From NCBI RefSeq assembly GCF_002368195.1, contig NZ_AP018178.1, positions 6,042,145 to 6,106,144 on the forward strand: a DNA stretch of 64,000 bases. Direction: 5' to 3'. The notes under the pieces are model-generated. The model had not been told where the DNA came from. It did not search any database and was given only the letters and a program-made list of their open reading frames with translations. The position numbers and the translations under genes were made by a program. This document shows positions 42,020-50,738 of this stretch, in pieces. Origin of the DNA: Calothrix sp. NIES-2100. GTDB lineage: Bacteria; Cyanobacteriota; Cyanobacteriia; Cyanobacteriales; Nostocaceae. How positions within the stretch are numbered: position 1 is the first letter of the stretch; each line of letters begins with the position of its first letter.

Positions 42020-42649
42020 ATGAAAACGTCAGTGTATCGTAACGCTGCTGTTCTAACCTGTTCTTTAGGACTGTTAGGGTTACTGGTGGGGTGCTTGGGC
42101 ATGAGTGTTTCTTTTGAGACTACAGATCCAGATTCAGCTTCATCACAGCCCAATGAAAGGACTCAGGGTATAACTAATCAAACTTCATCTGTTGCTGATA
42201 AAACATTTAGCTCTACAAATGTTTCCAATCCAGTAACTACCGCAAGTACACAAGTAGAATATAGCACAAGTAAGGATACTCCTCGCTTAGCATATAGTCA
42301 AGACTCAATTGCAAATGCCAAAGCTCAAGGAACTTTGCGCATGAGTAATCAAACCAATCAGCCTGTGCGACTAGCCCTACTAGCGCGACAGTCGGGGGGT
42401 AATTCGGCGAACAAAACCCAGCATGAGATTCCCGCACATTGGGATTTCGCTCCCCAAGAAGGGAGTGAAAAGGGAATGCTGCTATCTTTACCGAACGGTA
42501 ACTTAAAACTAGAGAAGGGAGATATTGTAGTAGCTTTTGCCCAAGATGGTTCTCGTCGCTACTGGGGCCCTTATGTAGTTGGGGAAACATCTCTACCTAA
42601 ATGGGATTCCCAAAAGCAAGAATGGCAACTGATACTGACTCAAGAATAA
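42020..42649 (+). CDS. putative lipoprotein
   Basis: 209 residues. The N-terminal signal ends in a lipobox (LGLLGLLVGC, Cys25). A long Ser/Thr/Asn-rich linker to about residue 95 leads to a compact C-terminal domain (GTLRMSNQTNQPVRLALLAR, AHWDFAPQEGSEKGMLLSLP, LKLEKGDIVVAFAQDGSRRY, WGPYVVGETSLPKW) that looks like a single beta-sandwich. No named family is recognised. It is likely exposed in the periplasm. Confidence 0.75.
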   Translation: MKTSVYRNAAVLTCSLGLLGLLVGCLGMSVSFETTDPDSASSQPNERTQGITNQTSSVADKTFSSTNVSNPVTTASTQVEYSTSKDTPRLAYSQDSIANAKAQGTLRMSNQTNQPVRLALLARQSGGNSANKTQHEIPAHWDFAPQEGSEKGMLLSLPNGNLKLEKGDIVVAFAQDGSRRYWGPYVVGETSLPKWDSQKQEWQLILTQE

Positions 42650-43027
42650 TGACTAATTCGTAATTAAGTAGGTCGGCGAAATTAAAGATAACTGGCTCAG
42701 GCTGTCATTTGTCCTTGGTCATTTGTCATTGGTAAGGATTTCAAACATATTTACGTTTCTTAACATAGTTGGGTTTATTTCCACCGACTTACTTACGAAT
42801 AGTGAAGATTATAGTCGTTGAGCAGATAATTTCTTTGGGGTTGCGAGGGGTTAGATACCGGCAATCTCGCAGCCCATCAAAATTAATCTTGTAATGTGAT
42901 AGCCAGAGGCTCAGAGTCAGTCCAGGATTAACTTTGGGGTTTTCGCAATATTTCTGATAATTAAAGAACAAAATATGACTAGCCAACGACTAAAGACTGT
43001 AGGCTATTAACCATTGACAGATAAGTA
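42650..43027. other. intergenic region with heptamer tract
   Basis: 378 bp. A GTCATTTGTCCTTGGTCATT tract lies at 42703-42733, followed by nothing recognisable up to the glycosyltransferase leader. The minus-strand frame at 42789-42986 shows no protein character. Confidence 0.5.
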
Positions 43028-44896
43028 ATGAAGATGAAAGTGAGCTTTCCCCAAACTGTTGACCAGTGGTTTAAGAATATACTACAGCGTCCAGCCCTTG
43101 CTGTGACTGTATCAGTTCTGTGGTTGATTGTAATTGGTTGGATAGCTTATGGTTGGAATTTAGGCAACATTGGCTTGGTGGATGAAACAGAACCACTGTT
43201 TGCGGAAGCTTCCCGACAAATGTTGATTACCGGGGATTGGATCACCCCCTTTTTTGATGGTGAGACTCGCTTTGATAAGCCTGCTTTAATTTACTGGTGT
43301 CAAGCGATCGCCTATGCGATTATGGGTGTAAATGAGTGGGGAGCGCGCATTCCGTCAGTCTTAGCAGCGATGGGCGTGATTGGTTTAGCCTTTTACACAG
43401 TACATTGGTCATTAGCTAGGCAGGATGAATTAGAACAAGTTTCACGTCCTGTGCGCCGTTACTTAACAGCTGGTGTAGCAGCAACTATCATGGCGCTAAC
43501 CCCAGAAATGATCGCTTGGGGACGAATTGGTGTCTCGGATATGCTGCTGACTGGGTGCATAGCATCAGCCTTGCTGTGCTTTTTTCTGGGATACGCCGGG
43601 AATTCCCAGCCCTTAGCCAATTCCAAATTACCAAATAAATGGTACTTAGCCTGTTATGTACTCATAGCTGGAGCAATTTTAACCAAAGGGCCTGTAGGCA
43701 TTGTCCTACCGGGGATCATTATTGGTGCATTTGTCCTCTATCAAGGAAAGCTAAGAGAAGTATGGCGGGAAATGCATGTTCTGCTAGGGATGTTAATTAT
43801 TTTATTATTATCAGTTCCCTGGTATGCGCTAGTAATTTGGCGCAATGGCTGGACTTATATTAATGCTTTTTTTGGTTATCACAACATAGAACGTTTTACA
43901 GAAGTAGTTAACGGTCACTCAGCACCTTGGTATTTTTACTTTCTCGTAGTCCTGTTAGGCTTTGCTCCATACTCAGTCTATCTGCCAGCTGCCATGCTCA
44001 GACTGAAATTTTGGCAGCGATCGCACTGGCTCTCTCAAGAACGTTCTCAGCAATTGGGTTTATTTGCTTGTATCTGGTTTCTTGGCGTTTTTGGCTTTTT
44101 TACAATAGCTGTCACCAAACTTCCCAGCTATGTATTGCCATTAATGCCAGCCGCAGCCATTATGGTAGCCCTATTATGGAGTGACTTCATCCCAGATACA
44201 CAACAGAAGCGTTCCCCAGCCCCTGCATCATTTGTCTGGAGTGCCTGGGTCAATGTAGTATTTTTATCAGCGATCGCAGTAGGACTGTGGCAAGTAACTA
44301 AATTAGTCGGCTACGATCCCGCTGCACCCAATTTATATAACTCCATTCAAGAGTTAGGTTTACCAGTGCTGGGTGGTTTAATTTGGCTGCTGACAGCGAT
44401 TTTTATTGCCGCTTTTATTCTCACTCGCCGTTGGCAATGGATTATTAATGCCAATTTACTGGGATTTATCGCCTTTTTTATTGTAGTTTTGATGCCTGCT
44501 TTGTTAGTCATGGATCAGCAGCGTCAGCTACCTTTACGGGAATTGTCTGTACTTGTCAGTAAAATCAAACAACCAAATGAAGAAGTAGTCATGCTGGGCT
44601 TTAAAAAACCTAGTGTAGTGTTTTACAGCCATCAGCACGTCAAGTACTTATCATCTTCCCCAGAAGTTGTAGATTATATTCACCAGCAGACTACCAAATC
44701 AGTCAAAGCTGCTTCTGTTCTACTGCTAGCTGAACAAGACAGATTTGTAGCAATGGACTTACAACCCGATGAGTATCAGCACCTCAGCAGCAAGGGAGCT
44801 TATTATCTCACGCGAGTTCCTGTGAAGAAAATCAAAAATCAAAAATTAGATATATCGTCGAATATTGACATACTCACCGACGTTCTACGTCGGTGA
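43028..44896 (+). CDS. PMT/ArnT-family glycosyltransferase, 3' end in an IS palindrome
   Basis: 622-residue polytopic membrane glycosyltransferase (GT39/GT83-like) that uses a lipid-linked sugar donor. After the first helix comes the acidic catalytic loop LVDETEPLFAEASRQMLITG then DWITPFFDGETRFDKPALIY, followed by about eleven further helices and a soluble C-terminal tail (GFKKPSVVFYSHQHVKYLSS). The last six codons (TDVLRR) and the TGA are supplied by the right-end palindrome of the adjacent IS200/IS605 element, so the original C-terminus has probably been trimmed or replaced. The catalytic region is intact. Possible roles include modification of lipid or cell-surface glycan. Confidence 0.85.
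   Translation: MKMKVSFPQTVDQWFKNILQRPALAVTVSVLWLIVIGWIAYGWNLGNIGLVDETEPLFAEASRQMLITGDWITPFFDGETRFDKPALIYWCQAIAYAIMGVNEWGARIPSVLAAMGVIGLAFYTVHWSLARQDELEQVSRPVRRYLTAGVAATIMALTPEMIAWGRIGVSDMLLTGCIASALLCFFLGYAGNSQPLANSKLPNKWYLACYVLIAGAILTKGPVGIVLPGIIIGAFVLYQGKLREVWREMHVLLGMLIILLLSVPWYALVIWRNGWTYINAFFGYHNIERFTEVVNGHSAPWYFYFLVVLLGFAPYSVYLPAAMLRLKFWQRSHWLSQERSQQLGLFACIWFLGVFGFFTIAVTKLPSYVLPLMPAAAIMVALLWSDFIPDTQQKRSPAPASFVWSAWVNVVFLSAIAVGLWQVTKLVGYDPAAPNLYNSIQELGLPVLGGLIWLLTAIFIAAFILTRRWQWIINANLLGFIAFFIVVLMPALLVMDQQRQLPLRELSVLVSKIKQPNEEVVMLGFKKPSVVFYSHQHVKYLSSSPEVVDYIHQQTTKSVKAASVLLLAEQDRFVAMDLQPDEYQHLSSKGAYYLTRVPVKKIKNQKLDISSNIDILTDVLRR
44874..44896. repeat. right-end palindrome of the tnpB element
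   Basis: TCACCGACGT (44874-44883) and ACGTCGGTGA (44887-44896) are perfect 10-bp complements around TCT. This is the subterminal hairpin type recognised as single-stranded DNA by Y1 transposases. It contains the last codons and stops of both tnpB (minus) and the glycosyltransferase gene (plus). In TnpB systems the guide-like omega RNA is transcribed from this end. Confidence 0.9.
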
Positions 44897-46061
44897 TTCT
44901 TGACGGTTCACAGCAACTTGCTACCGGAGTAGTCTGACAGTCGCTCCCCGCCCGTTTAAGGTCGTGCCGATGCCCCATGCCGACCATTTCTATATTTCGG
45001 GACGCATTCTCATCTCTGTCGTGTTCAGTATTGCAGTTCAAACACAACACTGAGCGAACAGACAAATCAATCTTGCCCCATCGATACCCACAACAAGAAC
45101 AAGTTTGACTAGTGGGTTCCCATCTGTTAATTACTCTGAAATCTCGACTAAGCTTTTCAGATTTAGCTTCACAAAATACCCGGAATTCTCGCCAGCCTTG
45201 CAAGCTAATCACTCTTGCTAGCTTGCGATTTTTAACCATTCCCGACATATTCAAATCTTCCAAAACAATAGCTTGGTTCTCAATGACTACTTTGGTTGAT
45301 AACTTATGCAGAAAATCTTTGCGGGTATCTGCAATTTGATTGTGTCGTTTAGCAACCCTAATTCTCGTAACTTCACGGCGTTTAGAGCCTTTTTGTTGCC
45401 TTGCTAGCTTGCGTTGTAGTTTCCGAATCTTGCGGTCTTTCTTTAAGTAATCAGGACTGATTGCTTTCTCACCATTGCTCATAACCGCAAAGGTTTTAAT
45501 TCCTAAATCAATACCAATGCTTTGGTTTTTTGCATCAATACGAATAGACTCAACCTCTACAACAAAACTGAGAAAATAGCGGTGAGCAGTATCTTTAATA
45601 ACAGTTACGCTACTTGGTGCAGATGGTAACTGCCTTGACTTTAGAGGCTTAACATTACCAATTTTGGCTAGATATACTTCATCTCCTTTGATTGAGAATC
45701 CACCAATCCTAAATCTTGCTGATTGTCTCCCTGTTTTCTTTTTAAATTTAGGGCTACTGACTTTTTTACCTTTGCGCTTACCCTTGAGGGAGTCAAAAAA
45801 GTTTTTATAGGCAACTCCTAAATCAGCAACAGATTGCTGTAACGGGATATTGGAAACATCAGACAACCATGAACGCTCCAATGTCTTTTTAGCTTGAGTA
45901 ATCACTAACTTTTGCAAGTCGCTGTTACTTGGTAGCTTCTCGGACTGTTTGCAGATAGCCAACGCATCATTCCACACCACACGGACACAACCAAACAACT
46001 GAGCTAAAAGCTGTTGCTGTTGGTCTGTTGGGTAGAAGCGATACTGATATCTTGCTTTCAT
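44874..46061 (-). CDS. tnpB: RNA-guided endonuclease TnpB
   Basis: 395-residue TnpB of an IS200/IS605-type element. RuvC catalytic residues look intact: Asp185 in IGIDLGIKTFAV, Glu268 in IVLEDLNMSG, Asp350 in HDRDENASRNIEM. A zinc finger is present (C321, C324, C340, C343 in TCSCCGYRW and CLNCNTEHDRD). The N-terminal KARYQYRFYPTDQQQQLLAQ is the typical start. TnpB proteins cleave DNA guided by an omega RNA made from the element's right end and favour retention of the element. The C-terminal 30 residues are an extension encoded in that end, finishing RITDVERR in the palindrome. Confidence 0.95.
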   Translation of the reverse strand: MKARYQYRFYPTDQQQQLLAQLFGCVRVVWNDALAICKQSEKLPSNSDLQKLVITQAKKTLERSWLSDVSNIPLQQSVADLGVAYKNFFDSLKGKRKGKKVSSPKFKKKTGRQSARFRIGGFSIKGDEVYLAKIGNVKPLKSRQLPSAPSSVTVIKDTAHRYFLSFVVEVESIRIDAKNQSIGIDLGIKTFAVMSNGEKAISPDYLKKDRKIRKLQRKLARQQKGSKRREVTRIRVAKRHNQIADTRKDFLHKLSTKVVIENQAIVLEDLNMSGMVKNRKLARVISLQGWREFRVFCEAKSEKLSRDFRVINRWEPTSQTCSCCGYRWGKIDLSVRSVLCLNCNTEHDRDENASRNIEMVGMGHRHDLKRAGSDCQTTPVASCCEPSRITDVERR

Positions 46062-46097
46062 TGATTTTACGGAAATCTGTTATTATTGTATATCGTA

Positions 46098-46253
46098 ATG
46101 ACATACAAAGCGATGAATAAAAGTGTGTTTTTCCGGCTAACAGAAGAAGAGTTGGCGCATCTTGAGGAATACTGCCAAACAACCAAAAGAACGAAATCCG
46201 ATGTACTTAGAGAATTGGTGAGGAAACTAAAAATTAATAAAAAGCCGTCCTAG
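46098..46253 (+). CDS. small ribbon-helix-helix (CopG-like) protein of the tnpB element
   Basis: 51 residues: MTYKAMNKSVFFRLTEEELA, HLEEYCQTTKRTKSDVLREL, VRKLKINKKPS. The strand (NKSVFFRLT) followed by two helices with TKRTKSDVLRELVR is the ribbon-helix-helix pattern of CopG-like repressors. It is divergent from tnpB with a 36-bp gap containing TTGTAT/ATACAA (46086-46091 with 46103-46108), a candidate operator. Its stop lies inside the left-end hairpin. It may repress tnpB transcription. Confidence 0.7.
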   Translation: MTYKAMNKSVFFRLTEEELAHLEEYCQTTKRTKSDVLRELVRKLKINKKPS

Positions 46254-46261
46254 AAGGACGG
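46245..46261. repeat. left-end palindrome of the tnpB element
   Basis: CCGTCCT (46245-46251) and AGGACGG (46255-46261) flank AGA, forming a 7-bp hairpin with a 3-nt loop. Like the right end, it contains the stop codon of an element gene (TAG 46251-46253 of the RHH gene). Confidence 0.8.
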
Positions 46262-46289
46262 GGCTTGTATCCCATTATTTTCGGTCAAT

Positions 46290-46521
46290 AGTCAGTTGTC
46301 AGTTGTCAGTTGTCAGTTGTTATTGGGTATGGGGCTGGTGGTGGGCTATGAGTCTTTGAACTCCGTGAATGAGGCTTGGAACTTCATTAATGAGGGTTGG
46401 AACTCCACTCTCCAGTCCCGGTTGGTGAGATTCAACTACCGCCAAGCGATGCACTGAGAAGCTCACAGAAGTGTCGAGATTCAACTACCGCCAAGCCGAA
46501 CCACTCACTGTCCCCTTGTTC
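46290..46521. repeat. heptamer and GATTCAACTACCGCCAAGC repeats
   Basis: GTCAGTT heptamers (46290-46320) are followed by a pair of GAACTCC/GGAACTTCATTAATGAG units (46356-46400) and two copies of GATTCAACTACCGCCAAGC (46430-46448 and 46477-46495) 47 bp apart. The second class reappears, in related form (AACTCAACTACCGCACAGTC), at 56740-56760. No gene is seen. Confidence 0.65.
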
Positions 46522-49500
46522 TCATCGATGTTGACGATTGACAGTCAAAGCTTGATTAACTTCGTTTAATAAGTCTTCCATTGAAATCGAGCGCGGTAAA
46601 ATGTGGGCGGAAATTTCATTTACTATAGTTTCTATGGTTTCTAAGCCATTTTTTTTCGGTTTTTCAATTACCGACTGGGGAATTTGAGTCCGGGCGATCG
46701 CACCAGAACGATCTAATCGTTGATCGAGTATTAAAATTGGCGGCAAATTGAACGGTAAATCTGCCAATGCTTTTAATGCTTTGAGCAATTCTTTAGGAAT
46801 AGAAGATTCTCCTAAGCAAATTAGTAACAAGTCAACGCTTTGGTGGCGAATTTGTTGTAGTACTTCTGTCCAACAATTACTCATCGCGGCTTTCAAACCT
46901 GCTGTTTGCAAGTACTGAATTAAAGCTTGGAACCACTCAGATCCGCGTTCAGCAGTTTCTTTACTCATTGAGGAGTTTTTATCTGGGCGATCGCCCTTGA
47001 TTTGCTTGCGTCTTCCCTGTGGCAAATCTCTGAGCTTGGTTACATCCACCACTAAAATATTTGGTGGACAAGATATACCAGCGGCAATTTGCAGCACTGA
47101 CAATAAAGCATTTGTTTTGCTGGTACTGCTGTTGTCTTTGCCCAATGGTTGTAAGCAAGGAAATACAGATAGCCCTGGTATTTGGGAAGCTGCTAGGGTA
47201 GTTACGACATCGCAAGTCACTAGCGGTAGCGCCGCCAATCGCGGGTGTTGACTGAGTTGATGTAGGTAATTTTGTGCTACCGGGCTTTCCACATCTAGCA
47301 AAACTACATCGAATTGCCAAACTCGAGCTAAAAGATCTGCCTGATCTAGATCATCGACTTCGATAACTCGGTGTTCTCGCAATGAAGTTTGGGGATTAAC
47401 TGATTCCAACTCAGGATTTACTAATCTCAAAATTCGCAGAGGGGTATTGGTGACAGAAATTTCATTACTGTCTAATTGTGATTGGGGAATTTTTGGTGTA
47501 GCACATAAACTTTCTAATAGTGGTGCTAATGCCTGAGACTGTACTGGTAAGCTCAAGAAACCATCAGCTCGATTGGCAAATGCCTGCTCCTTTTCGGCTC
47601 CCGTCGCTGTCACAATTAAGGGAATATGGCGAGTTACAGCATCGGATTTCAGTAAAGTCAGCACATCCCAACCTGACAATAGAGGTAGGAGCGGATTTAA
47701 GAATACAGCTTTTGGCTGCAAGCGACGAGCTTTTTCTACTGCTTCTGTTCCGGAACGCGCAATTACTACTCGATAACCTAAAGCTTTGAGTTGCTCAGTT
47801 AAGTCTTCAATATATCTAGCTACTGCCTCAACTATTAAAATCAACCTTTGGGAGGATGTGGTATGATGCTGTGTTCCTCTGTTGACAAGCTGACGTGCTG
47901 ATGGGGAAATACTCCTGGTACTGGTGTTTACTGTCTCGCCATCGTCTGTAATTCCTTCCTCGGAATCAGTAAAACCTGTTTTGGGTGGACTAGGTGGTAA
48001 AAGCAGTGTAAATTGACTACCTTTACCTTCGCGAGACAAGAAGCTGACATCCCCACCGTGTAGTCTTGCTAAAGCCCTAGTTAACACTAGCCCCAAACCA
48101 GTTCCTTCAAATTGCCGAGTCAAGGGATTTTCCAGTTGTTGAAATTTTTGGAAGATTAAGTGTTGTTGATGTTCAGGAATACCAATACCTGTATCCCAGA
48201 CTGTAAAAGCAATCCAGCCTTCCCAGTGACTCACCCGCAAACCAATTTCTCCAGAGACTTCCGTAAACTTAAAGGCATTGGAAAACAGGTGTATCAGCAT
48301 TTGCCGCAGACGTAATTCATCGGCTACCATCTGCTCTAAGCCCGGTTCAATGACGATCGTAAATCGATGATTGCTGGCGCGTTCTACTTGAGATGGGCTG
48401 GGTGATTTGCTTTTAGTCGTTTGTGTGTGCAAAGCTTTGGCTTCTGATAAAGCGCGATCGCACACTGCACTAATATTTACTGGGGCGAGAGTCAAATCCA
48501 TCTGCCCTGTCTCCATCCTGGTTAAATCCAAGATATCGTTGACTACACTCATCAAGTGCCGACCGCTTTGATGAATCAGCCCAGCATAACGGGCTTGACG
48601 CTCGTTTAATTCTCCCAACTGCCGATCTACCAGCAACCGGGATAACCCTAACACCGCAGTCAAAGGGGTTTTAAGTTCGTGACTAATACAAGCTAAAAAC
48701 TCATCTTTTAACCGATTTAATTGAATCAGATCAGCATTCTTCGCTGCCAGTTCTTTACAAAGCTGTTGTTGCTCAGTCACATCAGTCGCTAACACTAGCC
48801 ACAGATCGTTATTGCCAATTCCCGAGTCTTGATTCCCAATAGACAAGTCCGACTCAACACCCAAGACTCTTAACTCTGTACTATCCAGGGGAATTTTGGC
48901 AAACTGCCAGACTCGCTCTTGACCATTTTGCACTTCCACAATACAAGTACAAGTACCTAAAAGGCTATCCCAAAAACATTGGCTAGATGTAGTTGTTGTG
49001 GTATGCTGATCCTGTAAGTTGTTTGCTTCCAAGCGGCCGGACAAACCTTTTGACTGTGGCGATCGCGAATTGTCTGGGGGATAAAATTTCAGGGGTGTAG
49101 GTGGCTCTGGGGCGTTATATCCATTTTCCGTTACCTGGTTTTGAATTTTGTAACCTTTATGTGCAGCATATTCTGGCTGTTTGGCCAGACTGGCAGCAAA
49201 TATTCTCTCCACTTGTTGCCTGACTGCTTCTGGATCTTTCAATGCTCCCAGCTGCTGCCACCAAGCGGGATTTTGTGCTACTACCTCGCCACTACTAGTT
49301 TGTAACATCAAAGGCCAGGGCAGTCGTTCCAATAATTGTATAAGTGGCTGAGAGAATAATGCTGAGCGCTGTAATGGTGTCTGTGCTTTTTCGTTCGTTG
49401 CTATCATCACATCTGTTCGGTGGCTTGCCTCTGCATATTCGGCAAAACTGCCCACAGACAATTCAGAAATTGCCACTTTCTCTCTAGCTAATAATCTCAA

Positions 49501-49977
49501 CAACCTAGAACTATCTAGCAAACCCAAAAATTTGCCTTCAGGATCAATGAGCGCCCAATCTAAATTATTATGGTTGATTTGAGTTGGTTGATAACGCAAA
49601 AACAAGCCAAATTGTTCCACACGTTCAGCAGCTGGTATGGTTTGGATTGGCTCAATGAGCGCTGAATTAAAAATTGACAATGGCTGCTGTAAATGCAAGC
49701 GATCGCCACCCACTGCAGCCAGCAATATTTGTGTTAACCGGGCGGAGTGCAGCAATCCCACTGGACATTGCTGTTGATTTACCACCACCAGGCGATCGCA
49801 CTGCTCTTGCTCAAAAATCTCCAGCACCATTGCCAGAGTACTTGTTTCTACGCAGATAGGTACGTTTGCTATAAAGTCATAAAGCGGGTACTGTAGCATT
49901 GACATAAGGCTTCGGGGGTCATTCTTCCTGTGAAAGCCTCCAGAGAGAGCATCACCGTTAGTGCCGATGGCGCTCAT
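46522..49977 (-). CDS. hybrid histidine kinase with N-terminal CBS domains
   Basis: 1151-residue sensor kinase. A CBS-domain pair spans about 30-170 (ANVPICVETSTLAMVLEIFE, CDRLVVVNQQQCPVGLLHSA, LDWALIDPEGKFLGLLDSSR), followed by a PAS-like region (about 215-400). HisKA has His433 in CISHELKTPLTAV, and the ATPase domain has DTGIGIPEHQ and GTGLGLVLTRALA. Three receiver-like modules follow: the first has Asn in place of the phospho-acceptor Asp (FLNPLLPLLSGWD), the second keeps VVLLDVESP, the third reads LLLICLGES without Asp. No transmembrane helix is evident, so it is likely cytosolic, perhaps nucleotide-sensing through CBS. Met25 (49905) is an alternative start. Confidence 0.9.
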   Translation of the reverse strand: MSAIGTNGDALSGGFHRKNDPRSLMSMLQYPLYDFIANVPICVETSTLAMVLEIFEQEQCDRLVVVNQQQCPVGLLHSARLTQILLAAVGGDRLHLQQPLSIFNSALIEPIQTIPAAERVEQFGLFLRYQPTQINHNNLDWALIDPEGKFLGLLDSSRLLRLLAREKVAISELSVGSFAEYAEASHRTDVMIATNEKAQTPLQRSALFSQPLIQLLERLPWPLMLQTSSGEVVAQNPAWWQQLGALKDPEAVRQQVERIFAASLAKQPEYAAHKGYKIQNQVTENGYNAPEPPTPLKFYPPDNSRSPQSKGLSGRLEANNLQDQHTTTTTSSQCFWDSLLGTCTCIVEVQNGQERVWQFAKIPLDSTELRVLGVESDLSIGNQDSGIGNNDLWLVLATDVTEQQQLCKELAAKNADLIQLNRLKDEFLACISHELKTPLTAVLGLSRLLVDRQLGELNERQARYAGLIHQSGRHLMSVVNDILDLTRMETGQMDLTLAPVNISAVCDRALSEAKALHTQTTKSKSPSPSQVERASNHRFTIVIEPGLEQMVADELRLRQMLIHLFSNAFKFTEVSGEIGLRVSHWEGWIAFTVWDTGIGIPEHQQHLIFQKFQQLENPLTRQFEGTGLGLVLTRALARLHGGDVSFLSREGKGSQFTLLLPPSPPKTGFTDSEEGITDDGETVNTSTRSISPSARQLVNRGTQHHTTSSQRLILIVEAVARYIEDLTEQLKALGYRVVIARSGTEAVEKARRLQPKAVFLNPLLPLLSGWDVLTLLKSDAVTRHIPLIVTATGAEKEQAFANRADGFLSLPVQSQALAPLLESLCATPKIPQSQLDSNEISVTNTPLRILRLVNPELESVNPQTSLREHRVIEVDDLDQADLLARVWQFDVVLLDVESPVAQNYLHQLSQHPRLAALPLVTCDVVTTLAASQIPGLSVFPCLQPLGKDNSSTSKTNALLSVLQIAAGISCPPNILVVDVTKLRDLPQGRRKQIKGDRPDKNSSMSKETAERGSEWFQALIQYLQTAGLKAAMSNCWTEVLQQIRHQSVDLLLICLGESSIPKELLKALKALADLPFNLPPILILDQRLDRSGAIARTQIPQSVIEKPKKNGLETIETIVNEISAHILPRSISMEDLLNEVNQALTVNRQHR

Positions 49978-50738
49978 GCCTGAAGCAATATCCTTTAAGA
50001 AGACTTTATATAAAGAATTCTCGTTACAATTTCAACGCTATTCACAAGCAAGGCAGCTATGCTCTGGGCACAGATCAAGGGTAGAAGGTAAATTTTATCA
50101 AAATTTTTACCTTTGGGTGGCATCTTGTGGTAATAGGGTGGATTTAGAGCTTACCAAAAGAAAAAAAATGTATTTCTAGCGGCAAGTGTGGCAAGAAATA
50201 CCATTATCTGATTTCCATCCCACGTTTCTCTGCGCGATCGCCTAGCTACCTTATCCCCATAGGGTTCGGCAGTCTAAAACAGAGGTGAACCGCCTCGACA
50301 GCGGCTGACTCACATAGAGCATAGCTGAATGCAATGAACTCTTGGCTACCATCCTGGTATTGAAAATCCTCCTCGATAGCAATAGCTAAAAACAATTATG
50401 GCTCTAAAAATTCGCTTTAGAACCTTGAGGAATTATAATGATTTAGAATGCGACGATCTTTTAAGTTCGTTTAAGTATCTTATCAAGGAGCGAAATAATC
50501 AAACCCATATTGAGGTAGATATGCATATCAACTAAGTACAGCGCCCTCCATGACCAACGCCTCAAAAACTTACATTCCTCCGATGGCTTACTAGCTGCAT
50601 TAAGTTTTGAGTGTTTAGCGCTTGGGCTGACACAAACTATGCTCAACATGTGGATTCATTCTGTTGCCTAAAAACTCAACTGAGCCGGGAACTGTATCCC
50701 CAGTTGAATCTGCCCGCTAAACTTGGTCACAGCGTTTT
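49978..50738. other. long intergenic region upstream of kaiA
   Basis: About 760 bp between the divergent histidine kinase and kai genes. It holds one HIP1 site near 50235 and no convincing gene. The minus-strand frame at 50461-50649 lacks protein-like composition. Given that KaiA here lacks its N-terminal receiver domain, decayed kaiA sequence could be hidden here, but none was recognisable by eye. Confidence 0.5.

Larger units (their letters stand above)
44865..46283 (-). mobile_element. IS200/IS605-family element carrying tnpB, no tnpA
   Basis: Minus-strand element with tnpB, a divergent small RHH gene, and a subterminal hairpin near each end. Bounds are inferred: on the minus strand TTGAC (46288-46284) could be the left target, and the right side ends in TCAA (44868-44865), matching the cleavage-site style of this family. 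There is no tnpA (Y1 transposase), so movement would need a helper in trans. There are no terminal inverted repeats or target duplication, as expected for the family. Confidence 0.7.

Noticed and set aside
50461..50649. 62-codon minus-strand frame upstream of kaiA
   Set aside because: No start signal, no recognisable domain, biased composition.
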